DNA of 37,840 bases, from the NCBI GenBank assembly GCA_003094555.1, contig NATW01000097.1, positions 1-37,840 on the forward strand, given 5' to 3'. This document shows positions 1-7,865 of this stretch, one piece after another. The notes beneath the pieces were generated by a model. The model saw nothing but the letters and a program-made list of their open reading frames with translations. It was not told the origin of the DNA and ran no database searches. A program made the translations under genes and the position numbers. The stretch's first letter is position 1; each line of letters starts with the position of its first letter. This DNA is from a gamma proteobacterium symbiont of Ctena orbiculata. Lineage in GTDB: Bacteria; Pseudomonadota; Gammaproteobacteria; Chromatiales; Chromatiaceae.

Positions 1-397
1 ATAGCGCTGCTGTATCGAAGGTGTAGCTACCCTGAAATCGTTGTTTTTTCCTTCCCGCAATGGATTTAGATTTGTTTATGATGTGCGCATCGGCAAAATC
101 CGCTTCCCTGCCACTGACCGGCTTTGATTTGCGATAGTCGTTTAATGCCTGCCATACCACCTGCCCATCCTCAAACCTGATGTTGGGCTCTTGAAACAGG
201 GCAAGAATGACAGTGGCCAATTCGGTCTTCTTGAGTTGGTACTTTTTACCTCTCAGGGTCCAGATCAACTCTGCCAAAACCACATCCGTAACCAGGACAG
301 GGCGCTTCCCCGTGATCAACCTTGCCGCAAGGGGAGACTGATCAGCATCATCCTCGAGCAGATAGCGAAGTAATACATTCGTATCTACAGCAATCAC
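1..397 (-). CDS. vapC: PIN-domain toxin, VapC family (runs off the left edge)
   Basis: The frame is open from a GTG at 397 to the window edge, giving 132 residues, close to the full length of this family. It begins VIAVDTNVLLRYL, the classic PIN N-terminus. The expected acidic residues are visible: Asp5, Glu43 (in LAEL), Asp100/Asp103 (in ADFADAH) and Asp128 (in YTFD). PIN toxins are Mg-dependent ribonucleases that cleave tRNA or rRNA and are held inactive by the partner antitoxin; that activity is inferred here. The GTG overlaps the antitoxin stop by four bases (GTGA, 394-397), so the pair is translationally coupled. The last few residues and the stop lie outside the window. No inactivating change is visible. 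Weaker alternative: a PIN nuclease outside a toxin system, unlikely given the neighbour. Confidence 0.85.
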   Translation of the reverse strand, partial: MIAVDTNVLLRYLLEDDADQSPLAARLITGKRPVLVTDVVLAELIWTLRGKKYQLKKTELATVILALFQEPNIRFEDGQVVWQALNDYRKSKPVSGREADFADAHIINKSKSIAGRKKQRFQGSYTFDTAAL

Positions 398-609
398 TTC
401 AACGCACTTTGCAAGGAGTCTTCATCCGACATATCGCGATTCACGCGAATCGATTTCAAAAGTCCCCTGGCAGCACCTTTGCGTTTTTTAATGATCGTCA
501 GCAGACCATCGGCGATGAAACTCTCAACCTCGTCGCCCGGCTTTATTCCAAGCGCCTCGCATTGACTGATTGGAAGCGTTATCTGTCTTTTCGCGCTTAC
601 CTTCGGCAT
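394..609 (-). CDS. vapB: AbrB/MazE/SpoVT-type antitoxin (VapB)
   Basis: This 71-residue protein has the swapped-hairpin AbrB fold signature near its start: SAKRQITLPISQCEALGIKPGD at residues 4-25, followed by a hydrophobic strand and a lysine-rich stretch. The C-terminal 25 residues (after about residue 46) should be the toxin-binding tail. It lies directly upstream of and overlaps the PIN toxin, the normal order for type II modules. VapB proteins bind their own promoter, usually better in complex with the toxin. A palindrome overlapping the predicted -35 box at 656-683 is the obvious operator. The ATG at 609 has no strong Shine-Dalgarno sequence. Confidence 0.85.
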   Translation of the reverse strand: MPKVSAKRQITLPISQCEALGIKPGDEVESFIADGLLTIIKKRKGAARGLLKSIRVNRDMSDEDSLQSALK

Positions 610-644
610 GACACGGACCCATTCAGACGAATATATTGATCAAT

Positions 645-673
645 ATCATATACCATTCTTTACTATTATTCAA
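645..673 (-). promoter_or_regulatory. Predicted sigma-70 promoter of vapBC
   Basis: On the minus strand a TTGAAT -35 box (668-673) is separated by exactly 17 bp from a TATGAT -10 box (645-650). The predicted start is near 638, leaving about 29 nt of leader before the vapB ATG. The -35 box falls in the loop and inner arm of the palindrome at 656-683, so a repressor bound there would block RNA polymerase. Confidence 0.6.
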
Positions 674-683
674 TAGTAAAGAA
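656..683. promoter_or_regulatory. Palindromic operator candidate for vapBC
   Basis: This is a perfect inverted repeat with 12-bp arms, TTCTTTACTATT (656-667) and AATAGTAAAGAA (672-683), separated by 4 bp. It overlaps the -35 box and spacer of the predicted vapBC promoter. Type II antitoxins of the AbrB class typically repress from such sites. It also touches the broken 3' end of the neighbouring exporter gene, so an alternative is that it marks a recombination junction. Confidence 0.6.
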
Positions 684-684
684 A

Positions 685-1845
685 TCAAACCACCCCCCCT
701 ACTTCGTTCAGGTCCTGGCTGCGGAACGAGGCGTGGACATAGTTGGCGAGGTGGTCTTCGAGCTTGCGCTGCATCTGGGGTTCCACCGCCATCGACTTGA
801 CCGTACCGATACCGGTAATCGACTCGGTGAGAAAGGCGGTGTTGGCCGCCCCATGCCTGAATTTGTCGTTGAGACGGTGGCGCAGGATGGGGGTGATAAA
901 GAGGGAGAGCACTACATACAGGGGTATGGTCGCCAATACGATCCAGGTCAGGGTGGGGCTGTAGTACCACATCACCGCAAGGAAGACGAAGACGAAAAAG
1001 AGGTCGATGACCAGGGTCAGGGCGGTGCCAGTGATGAAGTTGCGCAGGGTGTCGAGTTCCCGCACCCGGGCCACGTTCTGCCCCACCTGGCGGGATTCGA
1101 AATAGGCCATCGGCAGGGCCATCAGATAATTGTAGAGCCGTGAACCCAGGGTGACATCCACCCGGTTGGTGGTATGGCTGAAGAGATAGTTGCGGATACC
1201 CCCCATCAGGGCATCGAATACCACCAGGACAAAAAAGCCCACCGCCAAAACGTCCAAGGTGGTGAAACCTCTGTGCACAAGCACCTTGTCCATCACCACC
1301 TGAAAGAAGAGCGGTGTCACCAGGGCGAAGAGCTGGAGGAAAAATGAGGCGATCAACACCTCGTCGAAAAGTTTGCGGTATTTCACCAGAGAGGGGATGA
1401 ACCAGGAGATGTCGAACTTCTGCTGCAGGCTCTCGCCCAGCCCCTGCCTTCTTGTCAAGAGTATCAGCTCGCCTGACCAGATGGCATTGAATGCCTCCAA
1501 CTTCATGCTTTTCGGAGCATTTTCACGGAGATCATGCACCAATAGGCCTGCTTGTGCTTGCTGCTGATCCCCAGACGAATTTGATTTGGCGACGCGGGCC
1601 AGAATGATGTAGCTGCCGTCTTTCAGCTTTGCTATTGCCGGCAGTATGCTGTTATCCAACTCAGCCAGCGTTGCTTTTGACCGCTTTGCCTTTAAGGTAA
1701 GGGCCTTGGCAGCCTGTAGCAGTTCGCTATCGGTAAAGGGTTGACCGGGTTTGCCGAATTGGTGGGCAATCTGCTCGGGTTCGGCGGGAAGCTGATGGAA
1801 GCGCGCAATGGCGATGAGCGTAGTGAGGCCGGTGTCCATTCCCAT
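685..1845 (-). pseudogene. Type I secretion ABC exporter (HlyB/LapB-like), truncated before the ATPase domain
   Basis: The 386 residues match the N-terminal half of type I secretion permease/ATPases. Residues 1 to about 130 are a C39-peptidase-like domain that starts MGMDTGLTTLIAIARFH and lacks the catalytic cysteine, as in HlyB-type exporters. Residues about 150-385 are the ABC transmembrane domain, including LFFQVVMDKVLVHRG and LPMAYFESRQVGQNVARVREL. Intact family members are about 700 residues and end in a nucleotide-binding domain with Walker A, LSGGQ and Walker B motifs. Here the reading frame stops right after LNEVGGVV and none of those motifs follows. A run of seven C at 693-699 sits at the break, and the next DNA is the vapBC promoter. 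No membrane-fusion or outer-membrane partner is next to it. It is very likely non-functional: a 3' deletion, possibly made when vapBC arrived. Confidence 0.8.
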
Positions 1846-1980
1846 TTCAAACGACCACCCAACCCTGGGAAACCGTTAGTTATCTCCTTTAATCGCCACC
1901 CCCAAATAGGTACTTAATAATATAACAGTGTATGTGTGTGTCAATTTTTTTCACTGTAACTCAAGATATCAAGCAAACTG

Positions 1981-2421
1981 CTATACAACGAGATTTTGAT
2001 GGGTCCACTGCACGATATTCCCTTGGTCCATCGCCCCTGCCTGGCGCGCAACCTCTCTGCCGCCGCGCATCAGCATCAGGGTGGGGATACTGCGGATGCC
2101 GAAGCTGGCACCCAGTTGCTGGGCCTCTTCGGTATTGACTTTGACCAATCTGACTGCCGGTTCGAGCTGGACGGCCGCCTGCTCGAAGGCCGGGGCCATC
2201 ATCCGGCAGGGTCCGCACCAGGGCGCCCAGAAATCGATGAGCAGGGGAATGTCGTTTTTTTGCGCGTGGTGCTGGAAACGCCTCTCATCCAGTGCCAGGG
2301 GCTGGCCGGAAAAAAGGGGCTGATGGCACTTGCCACATTTGGCGCCGTCCTGCAGTCGCTCGGCAGGGACCCGGTTGATGCCGTCGCAATGGGGACAGAC
2401 GATATGCAGGGCTTTACTCAT
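1981..2421 (-). CDS. trxC: Thioredoxin 2
   Basis: This 146-residue protein has the two-part layout of TrxC. The N-terminal zinc finger has CPHC (Cys9, Cys12) and CGKC (Cys29, Cys32). The thioredoxin fold follows, with active site WCGPC (Cys69, Cys72) and the cis-proline loop RSIPTLMLM. TrxC is a cytosolic disulfide reductase, often induced by oxidative stress. The zinc finger separates it from TrxA. It is divergently transcribed from the second thioredoxin-family gene at 2551. Its upstream neighbour in transcription is that shared 129-bp gap, and the downstream gene on the same strand is the broken exporter. Confidence 0.95.
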   Translation of the reverse strand: MSKALHIVCPHCDGINRVPAERLQDGAKCGKCHQPLFSGQPLALDERRFQHHAQKNDIPLLIDFWAPWCGPCRMMAPAFEQAAVQLEPAVRLVKVNTEEAQQLGASFGIRSIPTLMLMRGGREVARQAGAMDQGNIVQWTHQNLVV

Positions 2422-2506
2422 GATACTGATTCCATAAGTTTGGATTATGCCTTAAATGGGGCGTGACAAGGGGGATTTCAAGTCCAACATTCTGGCCTGA
2501 ATTCAG

Positions 2507-2512
2507 TATAAT
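2507..2512 (+). promoter_or_regulatory. Possible -10 box for cnoX
   Basis: There is a perfect TATAAT 38 bp before the cnoX start codon, inside the trxC/cnoX divergent gap. No good -35 hexamer lies 16-18 bp upstream (the sequence there is CCAACA-like), so this is a tentative call. Confidence 0.35.
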
Positions 2513-2550
2513 GGCGCCCCTTATCGGCTTAAGCACAGGAGCTTTCACCC

Positions 2551-3414
2551 ATGGCGGACCAATCCTTTGTCTTTGATGTCACCACAGACCGTTTTCAACA
2601 GCTGGTGCTGGAAAACTCCATGCATGTCCCGGTACTGGTGGACTTCTGGGCCGAGTGGTGCAATCCCTGCAAGAGCCTGATGCCAACCCTGGCGAAACTG
2701 GCGGATGAGTATCAGGGCAAGTTCCTGGTGGCGAAGGTGAACACCGAGCAGGAACAGCAACTGGCCGCCCATTTCCAGGTACGCAGCATCCCCAGCGTAA
2801 AGCTGTTCCATCAGGGCCAGGTGGTGGATGAGTTCATGGGGGCTTTGCCGGAAGCGGAGATCCGCAGCTTTCTCGACAAGCACATTCCTCGCGAGTCCGA
2901 CACCCTACTGACCCAGGCCGATGCCTTGCTGCTGCAAGGCGATGCGGAAGGCGCCGAGGCCCTGCTCAAGCAGGCCAGTGAGGCCGATCCGGAAAGCCCC
3001 CGGGTCAGACTCTCTTATGCGCGCTATATGGCCACTCTCGGCAAGCTGGATGAGGCTGAAAAACTGCTCAAGGCCCTGCCCCCTGAAGAGAGGGACAAGC
3101 CGGAGGTGGCCTCCATGCTGGCGCGGATCGAAATCGATCGCGCAACCGCTGACAGCCCGCCGGCAGCGGAACTGGAGAATCGTCTGCAGGCAAATCCCGC
3201 TGACAGCGAGGCCCTGCATCTGCTGGCATCCCATAAGGTGATGGAAAACGATTTCGAAGGGGCCCTTGAACTGCTCATGTCCCTGTTACAGAAGGACCGT
3301 AGTTATGGGGACAATGCAGCGCAGAAGGAGATGTTGCGGATATTTGAGTTATTGGGTGGACAGGGTGAACTGGTGAAGCGTTATCGCAACCGGATGTTTA
3401 ATTTTCTTCACTAG
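2551..3414 (+). CDS. cnoX: Chaperedoxin CnoX (YbbN), thioredoxin-TPR protein
   Basis: The 287 residues form a thioredoxin domain (residues 1 to about 110, active site WCNPC with Cys37 and Cys40, cis-proline loop RSIPSVKLF) followed by helical tetratricopeptide-like repeats (about 115-287). This is the YbbN/CnoX architecture. In E. coli the protein holds unfolding clients during hypochlorite stress and hands them to GroEL. E. coli CnoX has lost the first active-site cysteine; here both are kept, so this version could also act as a redox enzyme (inference). An AGGAG ribosome site (2537-2541) lies 9 nt before the ATG. Its TAG stop sits in a CTAG that also encodes the stop of the convergent gene. 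Confidence 0.9.
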   Translation: MADQSFVFDVTTDRFQQLVLENSMHVPVLVDFWAEWCNPCKSLMPTLAKLADEYQGKFLVAKVNTEQEQQLAAHFQVRSIPSVKLFHQGQVVDEFMGALPEAEIRSFLDKHIPRESDTLLTQADALLLQGDAEGAEALLKQASEADPESPRVRLSYARYMATLGKLDEAEKLLKALPPEERDKPEVASMLARIEIDRATADSPPAAELENRLQANPADSEALHLLASHKVMENDFEGALELLMSLLQKDRSYGDNAAQKEMLRIFELLGGQGELVKRYRNRMFNFLH

Positions 3415-3866
3415 CCTTTAAATTGCTGCCAGGTCTCCTCACAGGACCATGCTGCAACTGAATACCCGAGAATCTTGGTAAATCCAATCAAGGTCGGTGC
3501 CCGCTTAAAATAGAAGAGGTGAGTATCGCAGCTGCAGTCACTGCTGCCAAAACCCCGCACCGACTCCGCTTTGCTCCATTTAGCCAACGCCTTCGCCCAT
3601 CGATGTTCCAGGCGAGTCTGCCCGTGGATGTACCAGACTGATTCGATGAGTGTCATCTCTCTAAGATAATCGATATGCCAATGCTTCGACTTCCTCTCCC
3701 GGCAATGTCTAGAGACACGTCCCCGAACACCACCTGGGCCGAATGCACTGCCTACATAGAGATAGTAGCCGGGTCTGATATCGAGGACACCCCAGCGCCC
3801 TATCTCTACCGCACTGTTTGCGTCAGCCCTCAACAACAAGATGTAGGTACCAGGATCAGCGTTCAT
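3411..3866 (-). CDS. GIY-YIG nuclease-fold protein of the DUF123 family
   Basis: The 151 residues carry the DUF123 signature: GTYILLL near the N-terminus, GYYLYVGSAFGPGGVRGRVSRH, then HWHIDYLR, and a cysteine pair in SDCSC. DUF123 is a compact GIY-YIG-like domain, sometimes found fused to endonuclease III; its cellular role is not well established. The start at 3866 was chosen because the homologous part begins there and ATGA (3863-3866) overlaps the methyltransferase stop. The frame stays open further upstream, but that part is antisense or out of frame with the methyltransferase and has no family resemblance. It shares the palindromic stop CTAG with cnoX. Confidence 0.8.
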   Translation of the reverse strand: MNADPGTYILLLRADANSAVEIGRWGVLDIRPGYYLYVGSAFGPGGVRGRVSRHCRERKSKHWHIDYLREMTLIESVWYIHGQTRLEHRWAKALAKWSKAESVRGFGSSDCSCDTHLFYFKRAPTLIGFTKILGYSVAAWSCEETWQQFKG

Positions 3867-4501
3867 ACACCCGTTGACAGGCTTGTTTTCAGCTTGCCTG
3901 CATCGGTAGCGAGAAACTCGCCTTTGCCGACCGGTACAGTACAAGTGGAGTAAGCCGGGTCTGCGGAAACGAGGAGAATGAAAGCAGCGACCTCCTCGGC
4001 GTGGGAAAGGGCGTTGTCCATTACCAGCAAGCCACCCGGACGAAGTATGCGCCGGATGTGCGGCCACCAGTCAAGGTAATCACTCCGTTCGGAGTCGAGA
4101 AACAGCAGATCAAAACTGCTGTCGCTCTTCGCCTCGAGGAGATTTTTGGCATTGCCTTCCACTTGGGTAATGAAGTTGGATATACCCGAGCGTGCAAAAT
4201 TCCTGGCAGCCAGCTCTATCTTGTACTCGGATAACTCAACAGTGAAGACATGGCCATCGATAGCCTGAGCTGCCTGCGCAAGCCATAGGGTTGAATAACC
4301 GTTTGAGGTGCCGATTTCAAGTATACGCTTGGCATTGGTTGCCTGAACTAGAACATTCAGAAACTCGCCCGTTTCGCGGGTAATATTAAGCATACGGTGG
4401 GAGCGATCCATGTTAGCTTGATCGTGGCTTCGCCCGAATATCTCTAGTTCCGATAACAGCTTTTCCAACGATTGGTAGTTCAAGCTCATAGTATATGGCA
4501 T
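3863..4501 (-). CDS. Class I SAM-dependent O-methyltransferase
   Basis: This 212-residue protein resembles the catechol/caffeoyl-CoA O-methyltransferase type. Motif I is RILEIGTSNGYSTLWLA (about residues 59-75), an acidic residue after strand 2 sits in FTVELSEYK, and the metal/substrate-side segments are FDLLFLDSER and GGLLVMDNAL. It should transfer a methyl group from S-adenosylmethionine, probably to a small hydroxylated acceptor; the substrate is unknown. An in-frame ATG at 4489 is an alternative start (MSLNYQSLEK). Its stop overlaps the start of the DUF123 gene by 4 nt, so the two are coexpressed. Confidence 0.8.
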   Translation of the reverse strand: MPYTMSLNYQSLEKLLSELEIFGRSHDQANMDRSHRMLNITRETGEFLNVLVQATNAKRILEIGTSNGYSTLWLAQAAQAIDGHVFTVELSEYKIELAARNFARSGISNFITQVEGNAKNLLEAKSDSSFDLLFLDSERSDYLDWWPHIRRILRPGGLLVMDNALSHAEEVAAFILLVSADPAYSTCTVPVGKGEFLATDAGKLKTSLSTGV

Positions 4502-4948
4502 AGAATTCTTTGCGTAAGGAACAGGTGTACCAGTATATCACTGCCGTTACTGTTTATGCATAGAAAAAGTATGCTACTTTAGATAAAATTTAGATGTTAT
4601 TTATTAATCATACTTTGACAGTTAATGTTTTCATATAAATCGGTACTGATGACGATTGCACATATTTAGTTCGATTCATGATCACATTAATTTGTATTAA
4701 TCATTTATTTGGCCGCCATCCACGACACCCATATTTATCAAGAAATTGATAATCAGGCGAACTCATTCTTCACCCACATTTTTGCGCTAGCTAATAATAC
4801 AGGTATTCTGGTAATATATATTTCGTTATTATCGAATGTGTTTTTCGATCAATATTTTTATACAGATTGTTTCTGCCGGTAATCTTCATTCTAATGTGAA
4901 CAAGCATAGTTGAAGATAACTCATGGAGATGCTGTAAAGGGAATTAGT
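4502..4948. other. AT-rich intergenic region, about 450 bp
   Basis: No convincing gene is visible. The stretch is much richer in A and T than the methyltransferase before it and probably contains the divergent promoters of the methyltransferase and the secreted repeat protein. A TTGACA occurs at 4615-4620 but has no matching -10 at 16-18 bp. A short inverted repeat with arms ATCGAA/TTCGAT lies at 4831-4849. I see no IS ends. Confidence 0.4.
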
Positions 4949-7771
4949 ATGAAATCAATCCTCCGTCCGCTCTTCCTACTCCTGTTCCTATATACATCTA
5001 GTCCTGTTCTTCAAGCTGCCGTATGGACACCAGAAACGGTCCATGAACAGAAATATTTCGATCTTAGCAGATACTCTCAAGTCATAGATGATGCTGGCAA
5101 CCCTCATATCTTCTATGGAGGCAGCCATCTATTTCATGGTTATATGGATGCAGATAACACTTGGACCGAAGAGGTGGTTGATGGCTCTTCACAAGTAGGC
5201 AGATATGTTTCTGCCGCAAAAGATGGAAATGGTAATTTTCATATATTATATTCTGACCAGCTTGAAACAATCCCATATACGAACGGCCATGTCCCTGGCA
5301 TCAAGTATGCCTACGGCAATTCCAATTCCTGGACTATAGAAACCACACCAATACCTCCCGATGAATTTGTACGAACTCACTCCGGTGGCCACAAATCTGC
5401 TGACTTGGATTCGTCAGGCAATTTCCACTTTGCGTATATCCATGAAGCCACTTTATATCATGCAGTAAGAGATACCAGGGGCTGGAATATCGAAGAAGTA
5501 TTGAGTTTTACTAATGACCCGACTTTTCCTGGCGATGTTGTAACGGTAATTGACAGCGATAATGTTATTCATGTTGCTTATTTTAACCCAGACACAGCAC
5601 ATCTAGATCATGCCTACAACAACGGTGGAGCTTGGAGTTTTGAGACTATTAGTTCAAATTTTGGTACTAACGTAATTTATAAATTTGTATCGCTTGCTGT
5701 TAATTCACAAAACCATGTTTTTGCCTGTTATCAACAGAAAAATCCAATCGCTTTCGAACTATTCTGCTCTGACAACAGTCAGGGCTCATGGTCACAGGAT
5801 CTTGTTAGCATCGAATCAACCGGATCCTCTTATGGATATCATCCATCGATTCACATAGATGAGAATGACCACCTACACCTAGCCTATGTCAATTTCGAAA
5901 ACAGTGGAAGTAACTATGTCGGATATGCATTTAAAGATCATTCCACCTGGAGTCACCACACCTACCCTATTACAAATTCTGTATTATCTACTCGCATATC
6001 AAATATGGTCATTACTGGTGATGGTTTGATCTCCCTTTTTTTTATTGATCAAGATCCTGATTCAACAGTGTTGTTACCGATGGATCTTTCCAATATTACA
6101 TTTGATGGATTTACCTTTAACGAGACCCTTGTCACTACTGGTGAGAATAGTTACTTTGACGCTGGTCTCAATTCCGATATAGCAATTGATAATGATGGCC
6201 ACACTCATATAATTTATGTTGTAGAAGATGATTCCATTTGGCGCAGCCTGTACTATTCCACGAATACAACAGGTCGATGGGAACATGAAAGATTATCCAG
6301 CTTTTCCGATTATAGCGATTACGTCCAACCCTCACTAATTATTGATGATAACAGTTTTATACATATCGTCTATGCTGAAGCTAATTCCTCTGGTACTAAC
6401 TATTTGAGTAATCACACTGGCGTATGGGTGAATGAGCTTATAGACCCTGGATATATTGCTGTCGGTGAGTATTCAATGAAAATGGATTCCAATGGAAAAT
6501 TACATATCGCATATCTGACTAATGGCAGGACAAGCAGAATTACTCCCTGGCAGTTGAGATATATCACCAATGCATCTAACAACTGGACCAGCACCCAAGT
6601 TTATGAGTACGAACCAAGGAACGTAAGTGACTTTACTCGTAGAGATGTTATCGGTGCCACGGCAGAGTTGGATATTGATGCAAACAATAATATAAAAATT
6701 GCTTTTACTCGGCTTAAGCGTTTGTTCATGGCCGTTAAAGCAGAGACAGATTGGGATATAAGTATAATTCTAAACAGCGAATCAGTCCCCCACTTCTTCG
6801 TCGATGTTTTATACGAAATGTATTGGAGCTCACCCTCAATTGCTTTCGATAGTAACCACGACTTGCACTTTGGATATGAAAGCAAAGAGTGCAGGGGCGG
6901 TCTTGCAGTATCCGCATGCTATCCAGGCGGAGTAAGATATTCAAGATTCTCAGTCAATGAATGGCAGCACTTTTTGGTTGATGCCGAACTGTATTTTCCA
7001 GAAAACAGCGTTTCTTATCTCTATCCATCTCAACCGAAAATACTTGTTATTGACGATACAACCGTCCACCTTGCATATTACCATAACGCATATGAACACA
7101 TACGCATTGCAGAGATTTCTGATAACCACCTAACATCCAGTATCGCTGTAGATACCAATCCTTATGTTTACAGAAGCACTCTGGATTCATACTATATAGA
7201 TGCTAATCTTGCAGTTATGCCAGATAAGTCAGTATCAATGACATATCATGATATAACCAGCAAAGGTCTGAAAATCGCTGTCTCAAAGCCTGGCCTGGAA
7301 GTCTATTTTAGCGAAGCTGAAGCCCTGGGCACTCAACCATTAGATATAGATATAAGTAACAGATCGTTAAACCCTATTACTGTTTCTACCATTTCCCTGA
7401 TTGGCTATTCTGGAAATAACATATTGTCTAACACTTGTGCCGATGACTTGCTAAACCCGTCTAGCTCATGCCTGTTGTCATTGCAAATCAATGCGCCACT
7501 CGTCCCAACAGTCTCTGCTATTTTACAAACTGTAATTACAGATACTGTTACGAATGAAGAAAACATGGTTTTTATTTCACTACCAGAAATAACAACCAGC
7601 GGCAGCACTAATGCAGACACTGACAACCCGCCGGATAATAGCAATGCGGATAATTCTACAGAGCATAATGACAGTGGTGGTGGCGGTGGTGGATCACTGG
7701 CATTATATATTCTTTTTATCTTATTGATATATATGTACACAATGCATAGGTGCAGGACTAACGAGGAGTAG
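4949..7771 (+). CDS. Secreted repeat protein, probable beta-propeller, with GlyGly-CTERM-like tail
   Basis: This is a 940-residue protein from the ATG at 4949, which has an AAAGGGA ribosome site 6 nt upstream; a TTG at 4910 would add 13 residues and hide the signal peptide. Residues 1-23 form a signal peptide ending near LQA-A. The body repeats a unit built on D-x-x-G/N-x-x-H-h-h-Y followed about 12-20 residues later by an aromatic strand and W. Examples are NPHIFY (51-56), NFHILY, NFHFAY, VIHVAY, HLHLAY, HTHIIY, FIHIVY, KLHIAY and TVHLAY. Such repeats are typical of propeller blades with sialidase-like (BNR/Asp-box-like) folds. No catalytic residues can be assigned. Next come an Asn/Asp/Thr-rich linker and, at about 909-940, SGGGGGGS, a hydrophobic segment and HRCR. 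That is the layout of a GlyGly-CTERM sorting signal, processed by rhombosortase in known systems. Its AT-rich composition differs from the housekeeping block. Confidence 0.75.
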   Translation: MKSILRPLFLLLFLYTSSPVLQAAVWTPETVHEQKYFDLSRYSQVIDDAGNPHIFYGGSHLFHGYMDADNTWTEEVVDGSSQVGRYVSAAKDGNGNFHILYSDQLETIPYTNGHVPGIKYAYGNSNSWTIETTPIPPDEFVRTHSGGHKSADLDSSGNFHFAYIHEATLYHAVRDTRGWNIEEVLSFTNDPTFPGDVVTVIDSDNVIHVAYFNPDTAHLDHAYNNGGAWSFETISSNFGTNVIYKFVSLAVNSQNHVFACYQQKNPIAFELFCSDNSQGSWSQDLVSIESTGSSYGYHPSIHIDENDHLHLAYVNFENSGSNYVGYAFKDHSTWSHHTYPITNSVLSTRISNMVITGDGLISLFFIDQDPDSTVLLPMDLSNITFDGFTFNETLVTTGENSYFDAGLNSDIAIDNDGHTHIIYVVEDDSIWRSLYYSTNTTGRWEHERLSSFSDYSDYVQPSLIIDDNSFIHIVYAEANSSGTNYLSNHTGVWVNELIDPGYIAVGEYSMKMDSNGKLHIAYLTNGRTSRITPWQLRYITNASNNWTSTQVYEYEPRNVSDFTRRDVIGATAELDIDANNNIKIAFTRLKRLFMAVKAETDWDISIILNSESVPHFFVDVLYEMYWSSPSIAFDSNHDLHFGYESKECRGGLAVSACYPGGVRYSRFSVNEWQHFLVDAELYFPENSVSYLYPSQPKILVIDDTTVHLAYYHNAYEHIRIAEISDNHLTSSIAVDTNPYVYRSTLDSYYIDANLAVMPDKSVSMTYHDITSKGLKIAVSKPGLEVYFSEAEALGTQPLDIDISNRSLNPITVSTISLIGYSGNNILSNTCADDLLNPSSSCLLSLQINAPLVPTVSAILQTVITDTVTNEENMVFISLPEITTSGSTNADTDNPPDNSNADNSTEHNDSGGGGGGSLALYILFILLIYMYTMHRCRTNEE

Positions 7772-7865
7772 TTGATACTTAATAAACTGTCACTTATTCT
7801 GGCACTCTATAACGCCCATCAAAATATAACCTTATTCATTCCGAATCTTTAATCCATGCCTATTG

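Noticed and set aside
623-970. Minus-strand open frame that might continue the broken exporter by frameshift
   Set aside because: Its sequence does not resemble the rest of an ABC exporter (no Walker A or signature motif); it is a different frame over the same membrane-domain DNA and then the vapBC promoter.
4615-4643. TTGACA as promoter of the secreted repeat protein
   Set aside because: No -10 match at 16-18 bp; the nearest TATAAA is only 13 bp away, and the site is over 300 bp from the gene.
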